NCBI GenBank assembly: GCA_910584645.1
Contig: CAJUAU010000013.1
Location: 13,801-77,800, forward strand
Reading direction: 5' to 3'
DNA: 64,000 bases
From: an uncultured Eubacterium sp.
GTDB taxonomy: Bacteria > Bacillota > Clostridia > Lachnospirales > Lachnospiraceae
A program made the position numbers and the translations under genes. Shown piece after piece: positions 1-8,474 of this stretch. The notes beneath the pieces were generated by a model. That model saw only the letters and a program-made list of their open reading frames with translations. It was not told the origin of the DNA and ran no database searches. How positions within the stretch are numbered: the stretch's first letter is position 1; every line of letters starts with the position of its first letter.

Positions 1-756
1 ATTCATCGTAGCCACATAAAGCACCATCACATAGGTGATAAAATAGATCAGCGCGGCGCCGAGATCTTTTTCCGCCACAAGAATAATGACATGGACCGCC
101 GCCACACCGGAAATCAAGACAATATGCTTAAATCTTGTACTCTTCGCCAATAGCGAAGAAATAAAAAATACATACAGGATCTTCACGAATTCTGAGGGCT
201 GAATGGATACCCCGCCAATGCTGATCCAGTTTTTAGAGCCCCATTTTTCCACCCCTATGACGAAAACCAGAAGCAGAAACAAAATCCCTGCCAGCGCATA
301 CTGCCATCCTAAACGTTCCAAAATACCAAATCTCTCAATAAAAAACGGAACAAATATGCACAATACCATGGCGATGGACGCCAGCACCAGCTGATGAATG
401 GCATAACTGTAAGAAAGCCTTCCTAATATGATAAACCCCACCATCATGCACATCATCATATTGTTCAGAACAAGCTTGGACAGTCCTTTGTAACACACCT
501 GGTAGATCTTGATGAAGATAAAGTAAAACGCAAGTTCCGCCAGCCATAAAAAAATATATACCAGAGACATATTTTCCATGATCAGCAGCAGACTCATCAC
601 CGTGTGCAAAAGAACGGTCAGGGTTCTCTGAACAGCGAACACCCGGTTCTGTCTTGCCTTGTCTTTGCTGGCAAAGGCCCGGTATGAATAAAAAGTATAT
701 ATGCCAAACACCAGAATGATCACATATCTGGCAAGCTCTACGATAAAAAGCTCCAT
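1..756 (-). CDS. FtsW/RodA/SpoVE-family (SEDS) protein, partial
   Basis: The N-terminal 252 codons of a polytopic membrane protein that runs off the left edge of the window. The translation starts MELFIVELARYVIIL and has several hydrophobic segments. It carries the SEDS-family signatures QPSEFVKI, preceded by KNWISIGG, and AEKDLGAALI. SEDS proteins are peptidoglycan glycosyltransferases that work with a partner penicillin-binding protein in division, elongation or sporulation. Which subtype this is cannot be decided from the N-terminal half. The N-terminus has a longer membrane extension than classical FtsW. The ATG overlaps the 3' end of the U32 gene by 19 bases, so the two are probably co-transcribed and translationally coupled. 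Confidence 0.85.
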   Translation of the reverse strand, partial: MELFIVELARYVIILVFGIYTFYSYRAFASKDKARQNRVFAVQRTLTVLLHTVMSLLLIMENMSLVYIFLWLAELAFYFIFIKIYQVCYKGLSKLVLNNMMMCMMVGFIILGRLSYSYAIHQLVLASIAMVLCIFVPFFIERFGILERLGWQYALAGILFLLLVFVIGVEKWGSKNWISIGGVSIQPSEFVKILYVFFISSLLAKSTRFKHIVLISGVAAVHVIILVAEKDLGAALIYFITYVMVLYVATMN

Positions 757-3029
757 TGCTCCAAAACCTCTCTTACCTCTTCTGTATCTTCCGACCGGAA
801 CTGTATCTCCGGGATCCCCGCCAGATCCTCCGGCTCCTGCCATCCCGGATTTTTTTCATATATTACATTGTAACAGTAATTACAATAATTTACCACCGTA
901 AAGTCATCTTTTTTCGGCGTACTGATCTCCAGCTCCCGGCTCCTGCCCTCCGGGCCGGAACACTTTCCCAGTTCCAGGCTGACACAGCCTTCTGTAGTCA
1001 TGACTGCCCTTCTTCCATATGCCATATAACTGTGCCCCAGCAGCCCCAGCTGGTCGTAAACCCTGCCCGCCCTGCGATTCCAGAGATAGAGTTCCTGACC
1101 TGCGACCCACTCCCTCTTCTGGTTCCAGAGCTGATCTACAACCGGAAGCGCCTCGATGGACGACAGGACGGCTCCGACGCATCCCGGTTCTTGAAAACAG
1201 CTGCCATACCCACTCCAGAGAGCAAGAAAGCGGGATTTATTTTTTTCGCGCAGCACTCTTGGAAGGGAAATATAATAACTGAATTCTCCTGCTTCTTCTG
1301 CCAGCCGGCTCCATTCCTCCGGCGAAAACTCCTCCAGGGGGAAATGCAGTCTCGTATTTGTAGCATTTACCTTTGGCGCCTTTTTTACTCCTTCTATCTG
1401 ACGGAAATCTGTTATCTGTATCAGAGTAAACTGTTCCCCGCTGAAAAACTCCCCACAGGTTTCTTTACTTTCCTCATTGCCGGGAATCTGTTCCTGGATC
1501 CGCTCCGCCTTCCGGTAACTCCGCTCCAGGATTTTTTGTTCCAAAACTTCAAAAGCCTGGCGCCGCAGGGCGGCGATGCTTCCCAGAGGTACAAAGAGCT
1601 GTTCTTCGATGGACAGAGTCAGATCTTCAAATATAAACTGGCTCTCCCCGGTTTTTCTCAGACGTTTTTCTATATCCCCAGAGTCTACCGGTTTTCCCTT
1701 TGCCCTCTCTGCTACAGCTCCTTCCATCTGACAGGACAGATCACCAAAAATCAGCTCCAGCCTGACGGGTTCACCATAGACTGCAGTGAAAATTCCCCGT
1801 ACTGGAACTTTTGTATTTTTCCTGCCCTCTTCGATCCCTTCGTCAATCTCCTTTAGGAGCTCATTATTCCTGGTACGGTACACCTTCTGCCCTGCCCGCA
1901 GCGGGCTTCCTTTTTTATAACGTGCCCTCACCTTTCCAGACCTCGGCACGCCTTCCTTTAATGTATACTCGTACACACTGCGCCCCTCTCCGTCCCGGAA
2001 CTCCACCACGTCCTGGGGATGAAGGGGGATTTCTGCCCGGTATTCCACCGTATCTTTGCTGACAGCCAGCACCGTCCCCGCCAGAACACCATAATGACTA
2101 TTTTTACTGCGGTATATGATATTTTTTTTCGATGGCTCAAATAAATAGCCCCGGGTAAATCCTCCCCGGTTATAAATGTCCGCCAGTTTCCGTATATCCT
2201 TTTTTAATTCCTTATCATCTACCGGAATACCGGAAAGGCAGGCATCGGCATAGGTCCGGTACAGATACGAAGTATAGGCGGTATAGGCAGGTTTTTTCAT
2301 CCGTCCCTCGATCTTAAAGGAATCAACCCCTGCCTGAATCAGCTCTCCCACCTGTCCCAGGGTACACAGATCCTTCGGGCTCAATAGATAACCTGCTTTT
2401 TTCCCCTCTGCCTTGTAAGGCAGCCGGCAGGGCTGGGCACACATACCGCGGTTGCCGCTTCTGCCGCCGATCACCTTGCTCATCAGACACTGCCCGGAAT
2501 AGCAGTAACACAGAGCCCCGTGGACAAATACCTCAATCTCCAGATCCGTCACCTGCCGCATCCGGGCAATCTCCCGGATCGTCAGTTCCCGCGCCGGAAC
2601 GATCCTGGTCACCCCAAAGGGTTTCAGAAGATTGGCACCCTCCCCTGTCAGGAGAGTCATCTGGGTACTGGCATGTATATCCATATCCGGAAAGTACTCC
2701 CTTACAAAGTCCATCACCCCAAAATCCTGTACAATCACCGCATCCAGCCCGTGTTCATACAGTGTCCGGATCATATCATATAAACTTCCCTCCAGTTCCT
2801 CCTCTGTCAGAAGGGTATTCACTGTGAGGTAGATCTTTTTTCCGTGCAGATGGGCAAAATCCAGTATTCGGCACAGCTCCTCTACATCCGGATTGTCCGC
2901 AAAGGCCCTCGCTGAAAAACGGCTTGTCCCGGTATAAACGGCATCTGCCCCTCCATATATTCCTGCATAAATGGCTTCCCGGGATCCTCCCGGCGCCAGA
3001 ATCTCAACATTTTTCACCATTTCACCCAT
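738..3029 (-). CDS. U32-family peptidase with C-terminal DUF3656-like region
   Basis: A 763-residue U32 protein. The N-terminus (NVEILAPGGSREAIYAGIYGGADAVY) begins the TIM-barrel-like U32 domain. The cysteine-rich signature lies about 165-205 residues in and includes CYCYSGQCLMS and GNRGMCAQPCR. The C-terminal half matches the extension of large U32 proteins. Members are annotated as collagenase-like proteases, and the RlhA branch modifies 23S rRNA, so the activity here is open. An in-frame ATG 60 bases further upstream exists, but the ATG at 3029 has AAAGGAG nine bases ahead of it and is the better start. The gene lies between zapA and the FtsW-family gene in one minus-strand group. Confidence 0.85.
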   Translation of the reverse strand: MGEMVKNVEILAPGGSREAIYAGIYGGADAVYTGTSRFSARAFADNPDVEELCRILDFAHLHGKKIYLTVNTLLTEEELEGSLYDMIRTLYEHGLDAVIVQDFGVMDFVREYFPDMDIHASTQMTLLTGEGANLLKPFGVTRIVPARELTIREIARMRQVTDLEIEVFVHGALCYCYSGQCLMSKVIGGRSGNRGMCAQPCRLPYKAEGKKAGYLLSPKDLCTLGQVGELIQAGVDSFKIEGRMKKPAYTAYTSYLYRTYADACLSGIPVDDKELKKDIRKLADIYNRGGFTRGYLFEPSKKNIIYRSKNSHYGVLAGTVLAVSKDTVEYRAEIPLHPQDVVEFRDGEGRSVYEYTLKEGVPRSGKVRARYKKGSPLRAGQKVYRTRNNELLKEIDEGIEEGRKNTKVPVRGIFTAVYGEPVRLELIFGDLSCQMEGAVAERAKGKPVDSGDIEKRLRKTGESQFIFEDLTLSIEEQLFVPLGSIAALRRQAFEVLEQKILERSYRKAERIQEQIPGNEESKETCGEFFSGEQFTLIQITDFRQIEGVKKAPKVNATNTRLHFPLEEFSPEEWSRLAEEAGEFSYYISLPRVLREKNKSRFLALWSGYGSCFQEPGCVGAVLSSIEALPVVDQLWNQKREWVAGQELYLWNRRAGRVYDQLGLLGHSYMAYGRRAVMTTEGCVSLELGKCSGPEGRSRELEISTPKKDDFTVVNYCNYCYNVIYEKNPGWQEPEDLAGIPEIQFRSEDTEEVREVLEQWSFLS

Positions 3030-3124
3030 GCTGCAAGTCTCCTTTATGCCCATTTGAGCCAGCTCGGCAGTGCCGCCGGGCCAGATCATGTCTAAAACTC
3101 ATTCCTACGTTCTGCACCCCCTAG

Positions 3125-3156
3125 AAAAACGGGAACCCGGCAACACCGTTTCCCGT
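3125..3156 (-). terminator. Rho-independent terminator after zapA
   Basis: On the minus strand, ACGGGAA pairs with TTCCCGT around an inner CGG/CCG pairing, and a run of five T follows at 3125-3129. It lies 20 bases past the zapA stop and about 95 bases before the U32 start. It may terminate or attenuate zapA transcription before the U32 gene. Confidence 0.7.
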
Positions 3157-3175
3157 CTATCTGCTACTCTAATAT

Positions 3176-4051
3176 TTATCGCTTTCCCCGCCGGTTCTTA
3201 TTTTCCAGATCCGTGATACGCCGCTCTGCCGCCTCAATCTTAGCTTTCAGTTCAGCATTTTCTTTCTCACACTCTTCCTGTTTGGCTTTCAGCCCGGCAT
3301 TTGTCTTCTCAGCCTTTTCCTGCTTCGCTTTCAGTTCAGCATTTTCTTTCCCAGTCTCTTCCTGTTTCGCTTTCAGCCCGGCATTTTCTTTCTCACACTC
3401 TTCCTGTTTGGCTTTCAGTTCAGCATTTTCTTTCCCGGTCTCCTCCTGTTTCGCTTTCAGCCCGGCATTTGTCTTCTCAGCCTTTTCCAGTCTCGCTTTC
3501 AGCCTGGCATTTTCTTTCTCTGCCTTTTCCAGCTTAGACATCAGCTCTCCGTTTCTTTTCTCCGTTTCTTTCAGCCTGGCGGCATTTCCACTGCTCTGAG
3601 CCTCTGCGTGAGAAAGTTTTTCTTCCAGTGCGGCCACTTTTGTCATATTATCTTCGTTCTTAACCTTCAGCTCGACGATTTTCTTTTCCGCTTCTTCCAG
3701 ATCGTCTTTCAGGACTTCGTTCTCCTGCCCCACCTTTGCCGTACCGCTTTGGGAATCAAGGACCTCATGCTTCATTTCCAGCACCATCTTATCCTTGCGC
3801 TCATTGTCCTTCTGTATGACCCATGCCTCTTTCTTTGCTTTAAAATAATCATCGGCAATATTAACTGCCAGAAGAATATTCCGAAGATCCATATCCAAGC
3901 TGTAATAATAGTCTTTATCCTTAAATTCCATATATTTGCTGTTTATATATGTCGCTACCTTCTGGAGATATTCGGCGCTCTCAAATCCACAGATCGTATA
4001 TTTTCTTCCATTGATCAATACCTCAACATCGTTTTTGTTCTTCATATTCAT
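3176..4051 (-). CDS. zapA: ZapA-family division protein with a long repetitive coiled coil
   Basis: The first ~90 residues form a ZapA domain (VEVLINGRKYTICGFES, then YLQKVATYINSKY and DLRNILLAVNIADDYFKAKKE). ZapA binds and bundles FtsZ at the division site. ZapA is normally about 100 residues, but this protein continues for some 200 more as a highly charged coiled coil. Its last part, 3242-3535, is seven tandem 14-residue (42-bp) units of the type KQEETGKENAELKA. The ATG at 4051 has AAGGA seven bases upstream. An ATG two codons earlier is too close to the ribosome site. The neighbours (U32 and FtsW family) fit an envelope/division cluster. The size of the repeat block suggests length variation between strains. 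Confidence 0.85.
   Translation of the reverse strand: MNMKNKNDVEVLINGRKYTICGFESAEYLQKVATYINSKYMEFKDKDYYYSLDMDLRNILLAVNIADDYFKAKKEAWVIQKDNERKDKMVLEMKHEVLDSQSGTAKVGQENEVLKDDLEEAEKKIVELKVKNEDNMTKVAALEEKLSHAEAQSSGNAARLKETEKRNGELMSKLEKAEKENARLKARLEKAEKTNAGLKAKQEETGKENAELKAKQEECEKENAGLKAKQEETGKENAELKAKQEKAEKTNAGLKAKQEECEKENAELKAKIEAAERRITDLENKNRRGKR
3242..3535 (-). repeat. Seven 42-bp tandem repeats inside zapA
   Basis: Seven consecutive 14-residue units (two heptads each), consensus K-Q-E-E-x-x-K-E-N-A-x-L-K-A. Units three and five are identical in protein sequence, and others differ by two to four residues. The repeats keep heptad register, so unit gain or loss would change coiled-coil length in steps of about 2 nm without breaking the frame. 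Confidence 0.9.
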
Positions 4052-4110
4052 CCCCATTTCCTTACAAACAACATGATTCTATACAATTCTACACGATATT
4101 TGATTATACG

Positions 4111-4812
4111 TCAAGATTTGCAGATCCCCTGTCTGCACTCTTCACCAAAAATCTCCCGAAACAGCTGTTCATCCTGAAGAAGCTGCCCAAACCCCCGAAT
4201 CGCATAATCCGAATCCTGTTGTATCTCCGCCCAGGAATCCGCGGATTTTTTATCAAATACCCCCACAGTGCAGAATCCCCCAGCCTTTGCTCCCAGGATT
4301 CCCTGATGAATGTCCTCAAATACCAGACACTCCTGTGGAGAACACGCCAGTTTGCCCGCGGCTTTTATGTATATATCGGGGAACCCTTTTCCCCGCTCCA
4401 CTTCGCTGGTCTCCGTAAAGCACTCAAAGAAATCATACACTCTGTTTCTTTTCAGGCACTCCGTAAATAAAGATGCGTAGGAAGCTGTCGCCACCCCCAG
4501 ATGGATCCCCTGTTCCCGGAGACATACCAACAGTTCCCTGGCATAAGGCTTTATCTGCACTTCCTTATGATAGGTCCGCTCCGCCATATCATTCCATTCT
4601 TTTATGATATCCTCCGGTCTCTCCTTCAGCCCAAAGCGGTCAATGGTATAACAGGCGGTCTCATAAAATCCCAGTGCCTGGATCTCTTTCTGATAATCCG
4701 GAGGCACCTCAAAACCCCGTACTCCCAAAAAATCTTTATCCACCTTATCCCAGACCCACATGGAATCAATCAATGTCCCATCCAAGTCAAAAATAACTCC
4801 TTTTATTTTCAT
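4111..4812 (-). CDS. HAD-superfamily hydrolase, beta-phosphoglucomutase-like
   Basis: A 233-residue HAD phosphatase. Motif I is FDLDGTLIDS at the N-terminus (nucleophile and acid aspartates), motif II is the ATAS stretch, and the motif III/IV region reads GKGFPDIY...CLVFEDIHQGILGAKAGG. The alpha-helical cap between motifs I and II places it in the beta-phosphoglucomutase/phosphatase branch. Substrate is not predictable. The ATG at 4812 has AGAGGG six bases upstream and begins MKIKGVIFDLDG; an ATG five codons earlier is less likely. It starts 17 bases after the SGNH gene ends, so the two are co-transcribed. Confidence 0.85.
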   Translation of the reverse strand: MKIKGVIFDLDGTLIDSMWVWDKVDKDFLGVRGFEVPPDYQKEIQALGFYETACYTIDRFGLKERPEDIIKEWNDMAERTYHKEVQIKPYARELLVCLREQGIHLGVATASYASLFTECLKRNRVYDFFECFTETSEVERGKGFPDIYIKAAGKLACSPQECLVFEDIHQGILGAKAGGFCTVGVFDKKSADSWAEIQQDSDYAIRGFGQLLQDEQLFREIFGEECRQGICKS

Positions 4813-4829
4813 TGGTATCCCTCTCATTT

Positions 4830-5666
4830 TTATTTATTCAGTTCGATCCGGGGAATGATCAGCTCTGCGATCACCCGATGCCCCTCCCGGTTGGGATGGG
4901 GATCGATACTCCGCCAGGAGATCATCATATTGATCAGCTTTTCATCGCTCTGTTCAAAAGCGCCCTTCACATCCACCAGCGTATATCTCTGGGAATTCTT
5001 CGTTTTCTTTTTCGGGTTAAAGACACTCTGTACCCGCTTCGTCTCAAATCCCCTGTTGAGCTTCTGGATATACTGCTCTGCCATTTGTTCCAGATTTTTA
5101 GCAGCCTCTTCTGAAATGCCGAAAGAAATATCATTACATGGGTTGTAAATATTGTTCACAAAAATCTGCGCATTGGGTGCATTCCGGCTTATAATATCCA
5201 GAATCCCAGGAATGTTTTCACTAAACTTCCGGCAGGCTTCCGTGAATAACCGGTCCCCATTTTTTTTTAAATCCTGAAGATTTACATCCCGGGACAAGTA
5301 TTGCAGAAGGTCATTGGAACCGATAGAAAGAGTAATAAGATCTGCTTCTTGTATTGCCTCCACATAAGAAGCATGCTGCCCGTTGTCCTCCTCCTCAAGA
5401 ATCTCCAGAAGCTCATCGCTGCGGAGACCATTTTCCCCGAAATTTTTCAACCGGACTGCACCATAACGATCCTCCAGCGCCGCTGCCACCCTTCCCACAT
5501 AAGACTCCTTGGGGACGTCTTCCAGCCCATATCCTCCGGCTATGCTGTCCCCCAATGCCACATAGTTCACAATCTTATATTCATAATCCCCAGGTTTTGC
5601 CGTCGTACAGGGCACCAATATCACAAACACCAGAACAACGATAAAAAAAACACGGACTATTTTCAT
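4830..5666 (-). CDS. Secreted SGNH/GDSL-family esterase
   Basis: 278 residues with an N-terminal signal or anchor segment (MKIVRVFFIVVLVFVILVP). Block I is GDSIAGGYGL (nucleophile Ser), block III is GSNDLL, and block V is DPHPNREGH (catalytic Asp and His). SGNH enzymes remove acyl groups from lipids, sugars or peptidoglycan; with an export signal and no other domain, this one probably acts at the cell surface. The chosen ATG has GGAGG seven bases upstream; a longer ORF reading begins 18 codons earlier without a ribosome site. The HAD gene follows 17 bases downstream. Confidence 0.85.
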   Translation of the reverse strand: MKIVRVFFIVVLVFVILVPCTTAKPGDYEYKIVNYVALGDSIAGGYGLEDVPKESYVGRVAAALEDRYGAVRLKNFGENGLRSDELLEILEEEDNGQHASYVEAIQEADLITLSIGSNDLLQYLSRDVNLQDLKKNGDRLFTEACRKFSENIPGILDIISRNAPNAQIFVNNIYNPCNDISFGISEEAAKNLEQMAEQYIQKLNRGFETKRVQSVFNPKKKTKNSQRYTLVDVKGAFEQSDEKLINMMISWRSIDPHPNREGHRVIAELIIPRIELNK

Positions 5667-5739
5667 AGCAAAACCTCCACAAGACATGATCTTGTAGTAG
5701 TCTCTCCAGAAATGTCCCAATTATTCTATCGCAGTCTGG

Positions 5740-5756
5740 CATGATGTGACATCATG
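5740..5756. repeat. Small palindrome between the HAD and SGNH genes
   Basis: CATGATG and CATCATG flank a three-base loop, with extra pairing (CAGT/ACTG) just outside. No T-run follows on the minus strand, so it is not a standard terminator. It could be a protein-binding site or a weak mRNA hairpin upstream of the SGNH gene. Confidence 0.4.
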
Positions 5757-5778
5757 AAACTGACGCAGCGGCTGCTTT

Positions 5779-6429
5779 TCAGAAACTTTGAAACAAACCC
5801 AGCACTCCCATAAGAGACGGATAAATCTGCCAGGCAAGCCTTTCCATCTCTTCATCGGGAGGGATCATATCCGGCACCATGATCACCTTCATACCGGCGG
5901 CAGAAGCAGAACGGACACCGTGGAAAGAATCTTCTACGGCATAGACCGCTGCGGGATCCAGTCCCATCTCCCGGCAGGCAAGCTCATAGATCTCCGGATG
6001 GGGTTTACTGTGGGTCACCATATCTCCGCAGACCACCGTCTGGAAATATTTCAGCAGTCCTGCCTGCTCCAGCTCTTCTTCCGCCCTTACTCTTCTCGTG
6101 GAAGTGGCGAGCCCGATGCGGTAACCATTGATCTTCAGGTAACTGAGAAGCTCTCTGGCTCCGCGCTTCACAGGCACTCCCTTTTCTTTCGTCTTTTCCT
6201 GAAACAGAACTGAGGCTTTTTCACGGAAATGTTCATAATCAAAATCCTCCCCATAGTAGTCCTGCACAATTTTCTTGGTCTCTGCGGTATTGGTGCCGAT
6301 GCAGCGGCAGAACACCTCGTCAATCCCGGATATTCCATAGCTTTCACCGATGATCTTCCAGCAGGAAAGTACCAGTGCTTCAGAATCAAAAATGACGCCA
6401 TCCATATCAAATATTACAGCTTTACCCAT
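5779..6429 (-). CDS. HAD-superfamily hydrolase, beta-phosphoglucomutase-like
   Basis: 216 residues beginning MGKAVIFDMDGVIFDSE (motif I), with motif II in LATSTRR, the motif III lysine in HSKPHPEIYELA and motif IV in VEDSFHGVRSA. The helical cap at about 20-85 is that of the beta-phosphoglucomutase subgroup. It is only distantly similar to the HAD protein at 4111-4812. The ATG at 6429 has AAAGGAG eight bases upstream; the ORF is open for 12 more codons without a ribosome site. Substrate unknown. Confidence 0.85.
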   Translation of the reverse strand: MGKAVIFDMDGVIFDSEALVLSCWKIIGESYGISGIDEVFCRCIGTNTAETKKIVQDYYGEDFDYEHFREKASVLFQEKTKEKGVPVKRGARELLSYLKINGYRIGLATSTRRVRAEEELEQAGLLKYFQTVVCGDMVTHSKPHPEIYELACREMGLDPAAVYAVEDSFHGVRSASAAGMKVIMVPDMIPPDEEMERLAWQIYPSLMGVLGLFQSF

Positions 6430-6497
6430 AACCTGTTCTCCTTTGCATTTTCCTGACATCCTCATTATATATAAAAGCAGGAAAAAGATAAAGCTGT

Positions 6498-8258
6498 TTA
6501 TGGTAATTTGTAAATATTTTTATATTCCTTATATTTCTGGTTGAAGTAGGTATCCTCCCCCTTGTCAAGGGTATCCAGATATTCGTGGGTGTCAAAGGAA
6601 TCTTCTTTGATCTGGATAACACAGACTCCGATGTTAGAGCAGTGGTCTGCAACCCTTTCAAAATTCGTGGCCAGTTCGCTGAGGATCAGTCCTGTCTCAA
6701 TATTGCATTTTCCATTCTGCAGACGTTTTACGTGGCGCTTTTTCATTTTTTTGTTCAGGCGGTCCACCACTTCTTCCAAAGGCTCTATATCCTTTGCCAG
6801 CACGTCGTCTTCCTCTTCAAAGACACGGATGGAAAGATTGAGGATATCGGATACCGCCCTGGTAAATACCTGAACCTCGCCCACTGCTTTTTCCGAAAAT
6901 TTAAGCTTCTGGTCATAGAATTTTCTCGCCGACTCTTCAATGTTGATGGCATGGTCGGAAATCCGTTCAAAATCCCCGATACAGTGGAGGATCGTCGAAA
7001 GGCTGCGGCTGTCCTTCTCCGTCAGGTTCCGGCTGCTGAGCTTCACCAGATAACTTCCCAGCAGATCCTCATAGCGATCCACCTCGTCCTCCATCTGGTA
7101 TACCGTCTTCGCTTTCTTTTCATCGTATTTGGTGATCAGGGAAATGGCCTCTGTCAGTGCTCTCTGGGACAGTTCTGCCATCGCTGCCGCCACCTGCCTG
7201 CAGCGCTCCATGGCAAATGCCGGCTGCTCCAAAAATCTCTCATCCAGAAGAGATCCCATCTCTTTTTTCTCTTTTTCATCCTCATCCTCGCGGATGGATA
7301 TATACGCCAGCTTTTCTAATCCCCTGGCAAAAGGAAGCAGGATCAGTGTGGCAAATACATTGAAGATTGTATGAATAACCGCGATTCCAGCGGGCCCCGC
7401 CACATCCTCAAAGAAATCAAAGGAAACAACTGCGTTAATCGAATAAAACAGGATCATAAAAACGGTGGTTCCGATTATATTAAAATAGAGGTGTACCAGT
7501 GCCGCCCGCCTGGCATTTTTACTGGCACCGATACTGGATATGAGCGCAGTCACACAGGTTCCGATGTTCTGTCCCAGAATGATCGGAAAGGCTGTCCCGT
7601 AAGTGATGGATCCAGTGGCGCAAAGTGCCTGCAGGATACCCACAGAGGCAGAGGAACTCTGGATCACTGCCGTGAGAAATGCCCCCGCCAGCATGCCCAG
7701 TACCGGATTGGAAAACATCGTAAGAATTCCCGTAAATTCCGGAACATCTGCCAGCGGCTTCACTGCACCGCTCATCGTGTCCATTCCAAACATCAAAACC
7801 GCAAAGCCGATCAGGATCATCCCGATATCTTTTTTCTTCTGGCTGTTAAGAAACATGATGAATACGATACCCACCAGTGCCAGAACCGGAGCAAAATTAG
7901 AAGGCTTTAAAAACTGCATAAAAAGACTGTCGCTCTCAATGCCCGAAAGACTGAGAATCCATGCTGTGATCGTCGTACCGATATTGGCACCCATAATGAT
8001 ACCAATGGCCTGATTCAGTTTCATGATCCCCGAATTTACAAAACCAACCACCATCACAGTAGTAGCCGAAGAGGACTGGATCACTGCCGTGACCATAGCC
8101 CCCAGAAGCACTGCTTTCACCGGATTGGAGGTCAGCTTCTCTAAGATCCGTTCAAGCCTTCCTCCTGACACCTTAGTCAGTCCTTCTCCCATCGTATGCA
8201 TTCCATACAAAAATAACGCCAGACCACCGAGCATAGTCAGTACATCAAAGATATCCAT
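6498..8258 (-). CDS. Na+/phosphate cotransporter (NptA/PNaS family) with PhoU-like tail
   Basis: 586 residues. The membrane half contains the two inverted Na/Pi repeats, each with a QSSSA signature (TAVIQSSSATTVMVVG near 60 and TAVIQSSSASVGILQA near 195) and GANIGTT/GQNIGTC motifs. The C-terminal ~220 residues are a helical PhoU-type domain. The protein should import phosphate with sodium, with the cytoplasmic PhoU domain regulating flux. The ATG has AAAGGAG six bases upstream. It is apparently monocistronic; no Pho regulatory gene is in the window. Confidence 0.9.
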   Translation of the reverse strand: MDIFDVLTMLGGLALFLYGMHTMGEGLTKVSGGRLERILEKLTSNPVKAVLLGAMVTAVIQSSSATTVMVVGFVNSGIMKLNQAIGIIMGANIGTTITAWILSLSGIESDSLFMQFLKPSNFAPVLALVGIVFIMFLNSQKKKDIGMILIGFAVLMFGMDTMSGAVKPLADVPEFTGILTMFSNPVLGMLAGAFLTAVIQSSSASVGILQALCATGSITYGTAFPIILGQNIGTCVTALISSIGASKNARRAALVHLYFNIIGTTVFMILFYSINAVVSFDFFEDVAGPAGIAVIHTIFNVFATLILLPFARGLEKLAYISIREDEDEKEKKEMGSLLDERFLEQPAFAMERCRQVAAAMAELSQRALTEAISLITKYDEKKAKTVYQMEDEVDRYEDLLGSYLVKLSSRNLTEKDSRSLSTILHCIGDFERISDHAINIEESARKFYDQKLKFSEKAVGEVQVFTRAVSDILNLSIRVFEEEDDVLAKDIEPLEEVVDRLNKKMKKRHVKRLQNGKCNIETGLILSELATNFERVADHCSNIGVCVIQIKEDSFDTHEYLDTLDKGEDTYFNQKYKEYKNIYKLP

Positions 8259-8474
8259 AGGTTTCTCCTTTCAGCTTCTCTAACCTGTAAATACATTTTC
8301 AAATGAATTTTTGACCCTGTTTAGCGGGTCCCAAGTTCAAATCCGAATAAGTTCGTGAGAACTTATTTTATCATGCAAGCATGAACGGCATTTTAACCTT
8401 TTGACCCTTGCATTATCATATTATTATACGTATGTAAATTTCAAATATACGCTGGGTAAATTTCATGTAAAATG
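8259..8474. other. Intergenic region with short palindromes
   Basis: No gene is evident between folC and the Na/Pi symporter. There is a perfect 9-bp inverted repeat (AATAAGTTC/GAACTTATT, 8346-8367) and a GACCC/GGGTC pair at about 8313-8330. Part of it (GGGTCCCAAGTTCAAATCC) resembles a tRNA T-arm, but no tRNA can be folded here. Neither palindrome has a T-run in the direction of folC transcription. Confidence 0.4.

Noticed and set aside
756..1856. Long plus-strand open frame (366 codons) opposite the U32 gene
   Set aside because: It is antisense to a well-conserved gene, has no ribosome site and its composition (Pro/Ser/Arg, no family pattern) is that of a shadow frame.
3213..3599. Plus-strand repetitive open frame opposite zapA
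   Set aside because: A mirror of the 42-bp repeats in zapA; the minus frame has a ZapA domain and a ribosome site.
8312..8345. tRNA T-arm-like sequence (GGGTCCCAAGTTCAAATCC)
   Set aside because: No acceptor, D or anticodon arm can be built around it. A similar GGGTTCAAATT occurs in the ends of the inverted-repeat element, so it is more likely an element remnant.
8346..8367. Perfect 9-bp palindrome as the folC terminator
   Set aside because: The T-rich side follows on the plus strand, whereas folC is read on the minus strand; it lies over 100 bases past the stop.
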